Shown piece by piece: positions 45,890 to 56,645 of a stretch of DNA of 64,000 nt. The stretch is from Undaria pinnatifida (lineage: Eukaryota > Sar > Phaeophyceae > Laminariales > Alariaceae), in the NCBI GenBank assembly GCA_012845835.1, contig JABAKD010000017.1, forward strand, positions 7,711,600 to 7,775,599, given 5' to 3'. A program made the translations under genes and the position numbers. The notes under the pieces are model-generated. The model did no database searches. It was not told the origin of the DNA and worked only from the letters and a program-made list of their open reading frames with translations. Within the stretch, counting starts at the first letter, position 1; every line of letters begins with the position of its first letter.

Positions 45890-46120
45890 ATGACCTCGGG
45901 ATTTCCGTGGACGTCCGTGAGTGTTGCCACCGGCTACCGTGGAAATCCGCGAATGTCCACGGCAAGGTCCACGGATCATGGCACTTCCACGGCAAATGCC
46001 ATGGTTGTGGCCACGGCACGTGCCGTGGTTCTGTTCGTGGTAAACTCCGTCGTAACAACCACGGCAACCCATGGCAGTTCCGCGGCAATTTCCCCGGCAA
46101 CTTCTGCGGACGTCTAGCCG
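45890..46120. repeat. CCACGG/CCGTGG array on a 6-nt lattice
   Basis: Hexamers CCACGG, CCATGG and CCGTGG recur at 12-bp, sometimes 18-bp, intervals. Between about 45,958 and 46,030 they read CCACGGcaaggt, CCACGGatcatggcactt, CCACGGcaaatg, CCATGGttgtgg, CCACGGcacgtg and CCGTGG. The hexamers are conserved while the 6-nt spacers vary. Frames through it give a Gly or His every four residues, as expected from a 12-nt period. Confidence 0.8.
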
Positions 46121-46319
46121 CAGCAATTTCCAAGGTCATCCGTAGCCGCCTGCGGCTATTGCAACGGCAATCCTCTGATAGTGGTACAAGTTTTTTTACG
46201 TTTGGCATTCTTTTCCCCCAGTGATATCGTTAGGGGGAACTTCGACCGGCATTTAGCATGGGTTACGGTTTGGGTCAGGGTTACGGTTAGTCCCATGGCT
46301 TGAAAAACACAATAACGTG

Positions 46320-46695
46320 AGGCACCCGGTGTCAGCGGGCGTGGTCGTGGGTTTTGCCGTGGGTGTTTTTGTGGACCCATCCGTGGATGTTTCGGGGACG
46401 TTTCCGAGGACAACCCATGGGTATTTCCGTGGGCGTATCCGTGGGTGTATCCGTGAACGTTGCCGTGGGTTCTTCCGTGGAGATTGGCGTGGAGATTGCC
46501 GTGGAAATTAGAATGGCTAGTGCCATGGGCCCCCATAGTGTTCCGCTATTTGCCGCGGCAATCCGTGAAAGCCCGTGGAATGTCCATGGAAACCCGTGGA
46601 AGGTCCACGGTAGCCCGTGGAGCGTCGGCGGTTGTTCGTGGAACTCCGTGGACATGGCCGTGGAATGCCGTGGAGGTCAGTGGAGACTGCCGCGG
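46320..46695. repeat. CCGTGG array, second block, 12-bp period
   Basis: TCCGTGGGCGTA, TCCGTGGGTGTA, TCCGTGAACGTT, GCCGTGGGTTCT, TCCGTGGAGATT, GGCGTGGAGATT and GCCGTGGAAATT follow one another at exactly 12 bp around 46,427-46,510. Looser copies lie either side. It is separated from the first block by about 200 bp that contain no array. Confidence 0.85.
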
Positions 46696-48077
46696 TGCTC
46701 CGCCTGCTGTAGGCCTAACTCAGACCCGGGGTCTCCAAGAATGCTCTTCTGCCCCCTCCCCACCTCTGTACAGGACCTATTTTTCATCGCGAGAGTTCTT
46801 CCCTCGTCGACTCGCGTCGACCAGCGTCAGATCGTGGATCGTGGGTACCCACACTCTAAATCGCTCTTGGCACGAGGTGCCTCCAGAGAACAAAATATAT
46901 ACGCTTGTCCCCGCTTTAAAGACGCTCATCTGAAGGCAATTACTCGGTGTAAAGGCGACATTTTTTCGTGAAGCAAGGTGCCCCACATATTATATACAAT
47001 TAGCATATGGTGGGGAGCCACTTTATCGTACGGGGCCTCCAAAATCACCGCTGTGGTCCATCTGCAGAGCTGCACAGAGAGCGGTCTGCCGTGTTGCTGA
47101 CGCTACTACGTGCGGGTATGGAGAGATTCATTCCGTCTGCTGGCGGTGCTAAGCCTAACCCTAACCCAAATCGTGCATTCGTTCACTCATGAAACTCAAG
47201 TCAAGCGTGGGGCCAAGGGGAGGGGTGAGCTGCAGTCCACCAATCGCGATATATGGAAATCGTAGTTTGGTAACTGCAAGTTTTTGTTCGTGGTTATCTA
47301 TGGTCCGTTTTCATGTTGTTTTGCTTCTCTCGGTAAATTCGTTTCATATTCTACTGGCCTCGACATTTCAACAGGAGCGTGGGCTCTCTTTGTGTCAGTG
47401 CTCTGTATATGTTTTTTGTTTTTTTTCCTTGGTGTCGTCCATCTTTTTAGATATTTTCTGCTTCATGACTTGGTGTATGTATGTGGTTTCGGGCGCCGGT
47501 GGTCCTCTTTTCGTCCCTTTGGTACATACATGACGTTTGACAAGAAGAAGAGGTGTCGTATCAGTTGCAGCAACAGCATGTGGTTGTTTTTCAGACGTTG
47601 ACGGTGTGACTGTCTGAAAGATTCTCAACGTGAAAGGCAATGAGAGAACAACACGGCAAAACAATTTTTGCAGAAAGCAAAATTTACAGCATACCTGAGA
47701 GAGCACTACAGAATAATCAGCAACCACAGCAGAACACATCGCTGTCGTACATATGAAGAAGTCGTTCTGCAACAACACTCCTATTGGCAGTGCAGTATAG
47801 ACTTATACGGTACAGTATTTGGGAGTACTGAGCTTGGGAGGTCAGGGGGTGATCGACTGTCTTTTTCAATTCTTTTTTTTTATCCTCCGGCGGATGGGGA
47901 AAAATCTGTCACTACAACATTGAACTTGGAACCACCTGCAGCGGTGTGGTGGTCATTTTTGCGGTCTTTTAGTGCCATGGTAAAATCGGGTTTCCAGAAA
48001 ATCCAGACACCGAAAATACGGAGGTGGTTTCATGAGTTGGAACCCGTGAATCACTTGAAGAATCTAGGCCAGACCAA
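46696..48077. other. Anonymous sequence
   Basis: No gene is recognised. A short CCTAACCCTAACCC telomere-like word lies at 47,152-47,166. Open frames at 47,189-47,600 (+) and 47,395-47,778 (-) overlap each other. Confidence 0.3.
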
Positions 48078-48334
48078 GGCTACGGTAGGGGGGGTACCCC
48101 CGTTTTCACTGGTGTGTTTGAGCCAGTTGCACGAGTGACTCTGTACCTCACAAATGAAAATGGTTTAGGCAGTTGTTTTGGAGCAGCTTAGATTACCTTT
48201 GCATTGCGGATTGATTTCGCCAATATAAAACATGAAGAAAACGCAAGATCGCAAAAGAATAAAGGGGTTACTCGCGCGAGTGACCCCTAGCCACTGAAAT
48301 TCAAGGCCCAAAAAGGGACCCCCCTACCGTAGCC
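48078..48334. mobile_element. 257-bp MITE with GGCTACGGTAG terminal inverted repeats
   Basis: It starts GGCTACGGTAGGGGGG and ends CCCCCCTACCGTAGCC, a terminal inverted repeat of about 16 bp. Inside each end is a palindrome: AGTTGCACGAGTGACTC on the left and GGTTACTCGCGCGAGTGACCC on the right. A reverse-complement copy lies at 60,296-60,554 and a partial copy at 4,939. No clear target-site duplication is visible and nothing is encoded. Such elements are moved by a transposase encoded elsewhere. Confidence 0.85.
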
Positions 48335-49129
48335 TGCGTCGCCACCCCGATCATTGTGTCTTTTTCCTACGAACTTAAAGTCAGAGAACATACGTTGTAG
48401 GAGAAGTACTCAGGATACGAGGAGACTGTTGTCCGCGTCGTCCCGAGCGGCTCGGCCGTCGGGACTGACAGCCGCCGCTCTAGCCGAGGAGCGGACTTCG
48501 CGGACTCCTCATGTCGCAAATGTTCGATACTCGTAACCAGAAAAATAAAATACGACGGCTGTTCTGCGGAGGCGGAAGGCGAGCAACTTTGGGAGCCGCG
48601 GGTTGGGGCTTGTCTCGGGGGCTCACCTCCGTGGCATGAACTGGCGTGAACTGTGACATGAGTTTCCGGGTCGGGTTCACAGGTTTGCTTGCCTGCGCTT
48701 ACCCTGTAAAACCTACTCGTAGAAGTCTTGGCGTTGTGAATACACCGGGTTTTGAGGAGAATCGCTCTTCTTATGGGGCGATCATTGACTAGTGTATGGT
48801 GTGATTCTCGGTTCGATTGCTCTTTTTTCACTGCATGCCCGCGGGTCGTTACTTTGACGGAACTCCGGACAGCTGGCGCATTCGTCTGTGCTCACGATTA
48901 CCGTGCGGTTCGTACGGTGCAGGCAGCCCAACGACCGCAGTTTGTAGCCGCGAGTTGGTTAGTTGTGGGAACCGGGGAACTCTATGCCGTAGTTGGGTGA
49001 ACACCCGCGGCCATATGAGTTCAGTTTGCGCATTGGATTATTTCACTTGTGCGCCTTCTTCGTATCGTGCGTTTTTAGGGGGGAGAGCGTAGTATTTCCC
49101 GGATGAATTTTGACTTCATTTGGTTTTTC
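48335..49129. other. Anonymous sequence
   Basis: No gene is recognised. Frames at 48,354-48,536 (+), 48,367-48,831 (-) and 48,752-49,092 (+) overlap or oppose one another without domains. Confidence 0.3.
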
Positions 49130-49220
49130 GGATCTTCCTAGGGCTCCAGCACCTTTGTGTGACCACGGACTCTAGATGATCGACAAGAGGTAATGTGAGA
49201 CGAAAACAACAACTACCAGT
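49130..49220 (+). repeat. AAC-tailed SINE-like repeat, copy 2
   Basis: GGGCTCCAGCACC, GTGTGACCACGGACT, GATGATCGACAAGAGGTAATGTGAG and ACAACAAC match the body and tail order at 11,062-11,183 with substitutions and a shorter tail. Confidence 0.6.
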
Positions 49221-50049
49221 ACACATCAGGTGTCCTTCGCGCTACAGCCAATCATGAATGCGTACGTACCAGTAGTCGGCACGCACCATCGTGCAGCAGC
49301 ACTACTGTATGCATATACCAGGTATACAAAAAGATTCCCACTAGCAGATTGAAGCGCACCGCCAATGAATAGCAGCCGCTTCCCGTTGCCACATCTGCTG
49401 TGTCGAGTGATTGATTGATTCAGAAATCCTGCTGTTGTTGCGTCGCTCTGCGAGTGCTGGGTGCTGCTGATGGGACACTTCCTGCTTCTTCTATCTACTC
49501 GTAGATGATGAATGTGTTTTCACGTGTAGACAACCAGCATGCATGGTGACCAGACAAATGGTCTAAGGCTATCCGTAGTTTCGTAACACAGGCGACCCCC
49601 ACTTTAAAGAAATATATATATTTTTCAAGTGTCTTTAACGCGCGGAAGTGTGTTCAAGATTGCGGGGTCACTAACTCACCGTCCTCGGGCCAACGTAGGC
49701 GTAGCATATGTGAAAAGACCCGCATTCGCAGCAGGAGTGCGACCACGAAACGGTGTTGTTTGAAACCTACGATGTCCCACAATGTTATTTGAAGGGCGCA
49801 ACTACTGCTGCTGCTGTACTCCAAAACGTGCATACCATCGTTTGAATATCCCTCTTCCACCGAAAGGCGGGAAGGGGTGCAGCACGACCTACATTGATAG
49901 TGTAATGTGTACGGTAGTGCGCTGGTGTTGTCGTAGACTAGGCTTTTATTATTATTGAGGCGTTGTCCTCACGGTGAACGTCACATCCGTTTTCGGAATT
50001 CTAATAAGATACAGGCACAGGCCACCTGCCACAATGAGACCAAACAGAA
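49221..50049. other. Anonymous sequence
   Basis: No gene is recognised. A near-match to TACCAGGTAC lies at 49,315 about 100 bp past the AAC tail. Confidence 0.3.
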
Positions 50050-50772
50050 TTACCCACACTTGGGACAACACCATTTATTTAGTAAAATGTCGGCAACGCA
50101 GACAACACCAGACGTAAAAATCGGGAAAGCACACCGAAAAAGAGGACGCCGCTCCTTCCCAAAGGTAAAAACGAAGGCAAACACAAAACAAATTATGCTT
50201 AGTTTAGCTAAACGAGGCTTCACCCAAGACAAACAAAAAAACACTAAACGACGAACGCGGGCGTCCAAAGTGCAGTTGTCCTGCCAAATTTTCGACGCCC
50301 ACATGTCCCGAAGAGTCACCTGCACCTCGCCCCCCTCCTTCGCTCTTCGCTTGACTTGAGTTCCATGAGTGAACGAATGCACAGTCTTGGAAAGAAGGTA
50401 CGCCGTTTCGCTGTACTCGCCGTCTCTTCCGTTCGCGTACAAATAGGAGCGGGCATCCCCAAGACGAGAGCGGACCTCGGCCTCTGAAATCGTCGATTTC
50501 ATGCACGACTCTTGCCTACAGTCATCGCCTTCCTCTTCACTGGACACATCGTCTTCGACGTGTACTTTTCATATATTCTCCGTTACCTCTTCCATCTCGA
50601 GTTCAACTTCTGCCCCAAAGACCTCTTCATCGTCCTCTACACCATGCCGCGTGACCACTGCGCTCCGCACTTCGTCTTCAGTGGGGCCTGAGGCGCTCTC
50701 GACCAACAAGTTGTCCGTCAACACTCGCTGCATGACTAGACTTGATTTTGCACGTTGGTTCGCCACATGGCT
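50050..50772 (-). pseudogene. Unrecognised coding-like stretch interrupted by a stop
   Basis: Two minus-strand frames are in the same phase and separated by a TGA near 50,569-50,571. The upstream part (50,766 to 50,569) is acidic near its end (DDEEVFGAEVELEMEEVTENI-like). The downstream part continues with VEDDVSSEEEGDD, then a Lys/Arg-rich region and a hydrophobic C-terminal third. Composition and continuity across the stop suggest a decayed exon or a gene with an intron there. A plus-strand frame at 49,955-50,359 overlaps and is taken as a shadow. I recognise no family. Confidence 0.3.
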
Positions 50773-51564
50773 TCAAGCCCGCAGTAGACGAACCGCCAGC
50801 AGGTGGGAGGAATCATTCCACACCCACACGCAGTAGCAGCAGCAGCACACCGCTTTTGGTGCAGTCTACAGGGGTGCTACAGCAGTTTTTTGGGGGCCCG
50901 TATGGTGGAAAAATGGACCCCCCAGTAATATTTCCCATCTGGGGGGCACCATGCTTCTTCTGGTATTTTGTGTCCTTAAAGCGGGGAGTTAGCTTAAGGA
51001 GAGTGTATTTAGGGCGGGGACGACTGTACTTTCATAATTCCCAGTATCGAAAGTGTACAAGAGAGAATTCCGCCAATATTCCCAATTAACCATGCGCATA
51101 GCATACGTAAGGCAAAACCATGAAAATATGTGAAGCATACGATGGGAAGAAAAGTCGCAACTATAGCAAAAACGGAAAATTCATTATTATCCCGTTGAAC
51201 CATATACAGTAGGTAGTATATGGCATACTTACAGATACTTGAGGCCAAAGAGAGTGCACGGGAACGCCCTGGAACCCTAACCCTTACCCTAAATCCAGAC
51301 CGGTAAGAGTACAAGCAAACGATATTGCCCGCAGGCAAAAAGAAGGATATGGCAGTCTGTAGGCTGCAGGACACATGCTATAGGTTGGCCACCAGCCGAT
51401 AGTTGTTTTCTAAAAGATGTGGGTCACAGGCTACCTTACCCTCTACCATAGCTACGGGTATTTCCACCAGGATGCAACGCTCTAGCTACGAGAGGAGGCA
51501 GCAGGATAACACGTACCAGGTGCTTTTGGATCGCACGATGCGATCATTGACACATTTTGTCCCA
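50773..51564. other. Anonymous sequence
   Basis: No gene is recognised. CCCTAACCCTTACCCTAAAT at about 51,275-51,294 is telomere-like. A near-match to TACCAGGTAC lies at 51,512. Confidence 0.3.
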
Positions 51565-51668
51565 TATGTTATCGTTGTTGTTGTTGTTGTTCTCGCATTA
51601 ACTCACATAATCAAGTCCACGGTGACACGACAGGCTCTAGTCACTCTGGAGTGGAGGAATACCCAAGT
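51565..51668 (-). repeat. AAC-tailed SINE-like repeat, copy 3
   Basis: On the plus strand GTTGTTGTTGTTGTTGTT is followed by CTCGCATTAACTCACATAATCAAGTCC, ACGGTGACA and CTCTAGTCACTCTGGAGTGG. This is the reverse of the 11,062 copy. The tail is about 6 units. Confidence 0.65.
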
Positions 51669-51824
51669 GAAAAAAACACGCACACATATGCACAAAGTAC
51701 ACATACAAACAAAATCAAAAGTGGGACACGCATGTACCATAGCTGACGCAACTCATGACTCCGCCAAAAATTTTGAATAAAATAGTGTCAAATATATGGT
51801 TCCTACGCGCCACTGAAGTATTAC

Positions 51825-51985
51825 ACGCAGCTTGCAAAGCTGAGTTCTGGTCGAGAATCCTTTTTGGTCGATCTCACGCACACAGCTCAAGTCTATTTTT
51901 TAAAAGAAATTTTCAACACGTCAGCTGTGAGTTCGACCAATTTCGGGTCTATACTCATCTTTACAAGCTGCGTTGTCGGTTTGTA
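51825..51985. repeat. Convergent pair of family A/B-like terminal blocks
   Basis: 51,835-51,895 (CGCAGCTTGCAAAGCTGAGTT...CGATCTCACGCACACAGCT) and 51,922-51,975 (GTCAGCTGTGAGTTCGACC...ACTCATCTTTACAAGCTGCG) are inverted relative to each other. They carry the same word order as family A starts and family B ends. Only about 30 bp separate them, so this may be a small terminal-repeat-only element. Confidence 0.6.
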
Positions 51986-52027
51986 ATATACTACGTGTAT
52001 TTATTGAAAATGAATAAATGGGCAAAC

Positions 52028-52400
52028 CATCGAAAGCGGTATACCGCCACCAGTTCGCGCCACCGTCGGGTACAGCAGAGTACACCTAAGTTTTTGACCG
52101 CGATCCGCGACGCTGATTGGTCAACTCAGCCTCGTGTCGGTTTTTGACACCAATTCCTTGCCGTACATCGTACCGCGGCTTCTGAGCTCGGCCGTCACCT
52201 TTTCCTGGCGCGACCCGTAACGCCTTCTGTCGCAAAATACACCATGCGGACCGACTTTGCCCCAGGCTCTTCACTGCCCAAATCCTTTCCATTTTCAAAT
52301 GAATCTCAACCGTGAGCTCAACATCATGTAGCATCCATAGAACAACGCGCTTTCGAATTGCCTCATATTTCGTACCCCTTCAGAGCTATCATTGCAACAC
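52028..52400 (-). repeat. ~370-bp repeat, copy 1
   Basis: It is the reverse complement of 53,825-54,210 with many substitutions, sharing AGAGCCTGGGGCAAAGTCGG, CGCATGGT, CGCGGTACGATGTA and TTGACCAATCAGCGTCGCGG on the minus strand. An open frame runs through most of it (52,334 to 52,086). Differences between copies fall at all codon positions, so the frame is probably not maintained by selection. Confidence 0.75.
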
Positions 52401-52489
52401 CCTTTCCGCACACAGCACGAACGGCTGCTCAACCATACATAGCTCGCACAACCCACATAGACGTGTAATATATTACTCGGAGTATTAAC

Positions 52490-53155
52490 ATATAATACAA
52501 TCCAGCTGTGAGATCGAGTATTTTGTCAAAAAAAAAAATATGCAAGCTGTGTTTGATATTTCGATCGCGCGTATTACGGGTTGTTGTGTGTCCTCATCAA
52601 GGATATAAGTCGGCGACTCACCTTGCAACTACAGTGTAGCTATCGGGGGCAACAGGGTTATGTCAGGCAGTCTGTGCGCGCGGAAACTATAAAACCGGTT
52701 TCTGAGGGGGACAAAATCTGACGTCTGCGGAAGGAAATACATCAGTTCATTAAGTGAATCCTGTAACTCGAAAAACCGGTGAGGGGGGAGCGGAGTTTTT
52801 AAGGATGTGGGGGCCTGGTTTTGATCAAACGGGAGCGGGGGTTGGGGGGAAAGGGGGGGGGGGAACGGGTGGGGCAGCTCAAAATGTGCGTGGAAACTGT
52901 AAATCCTTTAAGGGGATACATCTGACGGTTTTGGAAAGAATGCACGAGTTCATCATGCGGAGGGAGGGGCGGGACGGGCGAGACAGCTCAATCTGTGCGT
53001 GGAAACTAGACATCCTTTAAGGGGATAAATGTAACTGCTTTGAAAATAATGCACCAATTTGTCATGTATATCCTGTGAGTCGTACATCCAGTGAGTAGAG
53101 TGCGGAGTGTTCTCGAGGGGGTGGGGGTGGAGTGGGGGGGTGGGGAGGTGGGAGT
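52490..53155 (+). mobile_element. Family A, truncated copy
   Basis: Start module at 52,495-52,725, with a run of A replacing part of the CTCATCTT block. Two or three first-type units follow, with GTGCGTGGAAACTGTAAATCC and GTGCGTGGAAACTAGACATCC and the CCTTTAAGGGGATA block. The copy stops at GGGTGGGGAGGTGGGAG and joins the AAC-tailed repeat. Confidence 0.8.
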
Positions 53156-53240
53156 TAATTGTTGTTGTTGTTGTTGTTGTTTTCACATTAACTCGGATAA
53201 TCAAGTCCGTGGTCACAGGATAGGCTCCAGTATTGGGTAG
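53156..53240 (-). repeat. AAC-tailed SINE-like repeat, copy 4
   Basis: GTTGTTGTTGTTGTTGTTGTT is followed by TTCACATTAACTCGGATAATC, AAGTCCGTGGTCACAGGATAG and GCTCCAG, in reverse orientation. It directly abuts the truncated family A copy, with the simple-repeat tail at the boundary. Confidence 0.65.
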
Positions 53241-53824
53241 GCATGTATGGATGGCAAGGAAAGGCCTGGGGCAGAGAGACAAAGAGGTAGTGAACGTCGC
53301 GCTACACGCGAACGACCCTGTTGGCCTACACATACACCCGTTGACGTCCGCCGACCACCTTGCGAGTTCGTACACAGCATATAATTATGTTGAAATCCAC
53401 GCAAGGAGAAGACGCCACCACCTATACTTCCTCAGACAAGAACTTGAGCATAATTGAGATGCCCGGAAATAACCTACAATAATACACTACCCATGCCCTT
53501 AAACCTATGAAACGAAAAAAACGTTCTTGAGTGGTGGCGCCATCTGTGTGGTCGTACACTGCTGGTTGTGTACGAAACAACGGCTTTCGATTATTGAAAT
53601 AAATGTGGACCTTGAAAATATCGGCAGTATATTACATGCAGTCTTGTACATATCCTTCTGCATGTAGTCTTGTAGCCATGCAGTCAGTCTACCGACACAG
53701 ACATGTCGAGTAGGTTTGTTTCAGGTGAAAGCACAAGAGGTATGCATGCATGCTCCGGCTTCGAAGCGTTTTGCCGAGGCGAGGAAGATGGGTTGTTGAA
53801 TGTAAAAATAGTGAGATTCGTTGG
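53241..53824. other. Anonymous sequence
   Basis: No gene is recognised. A ~20-bp direct repeat (CATGCAGTCTTGTA/CATGTAGTCTTGTA) lies at 53,636-53,675. Confidence 0.3.
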
Positions 53825-54210
53825 GGGTAGGTGTATCCATATCTCTGAAGGAATCCGAAATATGAAGGAATAAGAACGTGCGTTGTTGTTCTATGGATGC
53901 TACATGACGCTGCGCCTATGGTTGAGGTTCGGTCGGTATTCGAAAGGCTATCGGCCGTGAAGAGCCTGGGGCAAAGTCGGTCCGCATGGTATATTTTGCG
54001 ACAGAAAGCGTTATGGGTCGCGTCAGGAAACGGTGACGGCCTAGCTGAGAAGTCGCGGTACGATGTACCGCAAGGAGTTGGTGACAAAAACCGGTACAAT
54101 GCCCAGTTGACCAATCAGCGTCGCGGATCGGGGTCTAAAACCTGGGGGAATTTTGCTATACCGAACGGTGGCGCGGAATTCTGTTGGTATACCGCTTTCA
54201 GTCGTCTGCC
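53825..54210 (+). repeat. ~370-bp repeat, copy 2
   Basis: The partner of 52,028-52,400, inverted. The open frame 53,897-54,214 parallels that in copy 1. The ends read CTCTGAAGGAATCCGAAATATGA on the left and GGTATACCGCTTTC on the right. No terminal inverted or target-site repeats are evident. Confidence 0.75.
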
Positions 54211-54224
54211 CTAACCGTAAATAT

Positions 54225-56645
54225 ATATGTATATATATAATTTTGTTTCAAAAATACATAACACTCCAGCTGTGAGATCGAATATTTTGTCAAAACGCAT
54301 CTTCTTTGCAAGCTGTGTGTGATACTCCGATCGCGCGTATTACGGTTTGTATGTCCTCATTAAAGATATAGGTCGGCGACTCCCCGTGGAACTACAGTGT
54401 AGCTCGTACCAGGGTCAACAGGGTTATGTTAGCCAGTCTGTGCGCGGAAACCATAAAACACGTTTTTGAGTGGGACAAAATCTAGCAGCTGGGGAAGGAA
54501 ACGCATAAATTTATCAAGTGAATCCCGCAAGCAAAATAGCCGGTGAGGGGAGGGCGGAGTTTTGAAGGACGTGGGGGACTGATTCTGGTCAAAAGAGGGG
54601 CGGGACGGGGGGAGGGGGGGGAGGGGACGGGTGGGGCAGCTCAATTTGTGCGTGGAAAATATAAATCCTTTCTGTGGCGAAGGGGGGGGGAATCTGACGG
54701 GGTGGGAGGGCTTCAGGTCGCATAGATGTAGGGGTGTGCTATACGCGTGGTGCTAGGTCTAGGCGATGGTGCGGGTGGTGGGGAAGGAGGGGGCGTTGGG
54801 GACGGGGACGGGGGGGGGGGGGGGGGGGGGTTCAGCAGCGGTGTGGACGGCTCTAGAAAGATAATGAGGCGATGTCCAGGCCGTGGAAGTGTTTATCACT
54901 CTGGCGGATATCGATATTAGGTGGGGCGTTTAAGCAAGGGAGAGCGAGGATAAAAACGCGGAAAAAAACAACGGGGGGGGGCGGGGGGGGGCGGGAAGCG
55001 TTTTCAAGAGGTTTAGGTCAAATACAATATCAAAATACACTCCAGCGAGATCAAGGATTTGGTCGACACTGATCTTCGCAACATTGTGTGTGATCCTCCG
55101 ATCGCGCGTAAAATCATATGTGTAGGAGCTTGCTATACGCCCAGTGCTTGGTCTAGGCGATCGTGCAGGGTGTGGGGAAGGAGGGGGCGTTGGAGGCGTT
55201 GGAAGCTAGGGAGAGCAAGAAAAAAAAAGGGGGGGAGGGGGGGGGGAGGGGGTTTCAACAGGTTTAGGTCGCATAAAATATTATAAAATGCACTCCAGCT
55301 ATGAGATCAAGGATTTGGTCGACACTGATCTTCGCAACATTGTGTGTGATCCTCCGATCGCGCGTATTAATCATATATTTAGTTAGGGGCTTGATATACG
55401 CGCGGTGCTGAGTCTAGGCGATCGTGCGGGGTGTGGGGAAGGAGGGGGTGTTGGAGGGGGGGAGGGGGGATGAATGAAAGCTACGTCATGGATGGCTAGA
55501 AAGATAATGACGTGATATCAATTGCTTAGAAGAAGTGGTTTTTACTCTTGCCGATTTCGATTATAAGTTGGGCGTTTGAACGAACTGGGCGGGGAACAAA
55601 AGCGGGGGGGGAGGGCGGAGATGAGTTGGAGCTACGGCATGGATAACTCGATGGAAAATGAGATGATATCAGCTGGCTGGTAGTGTTTACTACTGTTGTG
55701 GATTTCGATTTCAGGTGGGGCGTTTGATCAAGAGGGATCGGGGGGGGGGGGCAAATCAATATGTGCGCCGACACTATAAACCCTGCAAGGGGACGAATCT
55801 GATATTTGTAGCCAGAAGACACCGCTTTATATCACCCGCTTGGTAATTAATGTTTCTAATATTCTAGAAGGTTTGATGTTACATGTAGTATGCAACCCAG
55901 TTCTTAAGTGTAATAAACACGTGTAAAAAGCTTCATAATTGGTTATTGTACATGGATCGAAAGATAGAATATTTCAATCGATATGTATGTACAATCATGT
56001 AGATACCATTTTTTTCTGACACCGCTAATTATAGGAAAAATATACATATTGCCAAATACAACAGGCGAGGTGATGAGGTGATGCAACGTCACCGCCATTG
56101 AGAACGAAAGGGAGAAATACGAATCGTTATTGTTTTGAAAGGAACGCTTAGTGTACACGCGCTCATTTACGTTACTTTGTTAGTCATACTCCGCTTGGCA
56201 TAGATTGAGAGGCGATCATGCAAGCGGTATGTACGGAATACCTTACGTAATAAGTTGGTAGTGCGGTTTACCGCAACTTTGACATATCGGTCTGTACCTC
56301 CTTTTCACGTTATTATTGTCTCACATGTACGATTTTACGACTATGATTTTTACCGTGCCAATGTGGGGCTCTGAGGTCGCCAACTCTAATACAGGGGTAC
56401 ATCTTACAAATACACCGAGCGAGATGACGTGGGCATGCGATGTCACCACTATTGAACGCGAGGGTGACATCATTTGTTAGGCACATTATGCTACCGCGTT
56501 TGGTATGGATTGGCAGGCGATAATGCAAACGGACGGAGGCACGAAATACCCTGCGTAATAGGTTGGTAGTGTGGTCTACCGCAGTGCTAACATATCTCTC
56601 TACTCCTTTGTTATTATCTAGTGTACGATTATACGCCCTGTTTTC
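54225..56645 (+). mobile_element. Family A composite repeat, longest copy
   Basis: It is preceded by TATATATGTATATATATAA. The start module is at 54,262-54,490. First-type unit at about 54,650. Second-type units carry CTAGGTCTAGGCGATGG or close variants at about 54,757, 55,150 and 55,410, each containing CACTCCAGC...GAGATCAAGGATTTGG and ACACTGATCTTCGCAACATTG. A transition unit lies at 55,490-55,740. The end module starts at about 55,760, with CATTTTTTTCTGACACCGCTAATTATAGG near 56,005. The outermost segment is duplicated: 56,170-56,350 and 56,500-56,645 share GGCGAT(C/A)ATGCAA, CGTAATA(A/G)GTTGGTAGTG and TACCGCA. Confidence 0.85.

Noticed and set aside
45758-46536. Minus-strand His-Gly-rich frames (a Gly or His every four residues)
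   Set aside because: The pattern follows directly from the 12-bp CCGTGG lattice, and frames on the other strand show a similar bias.
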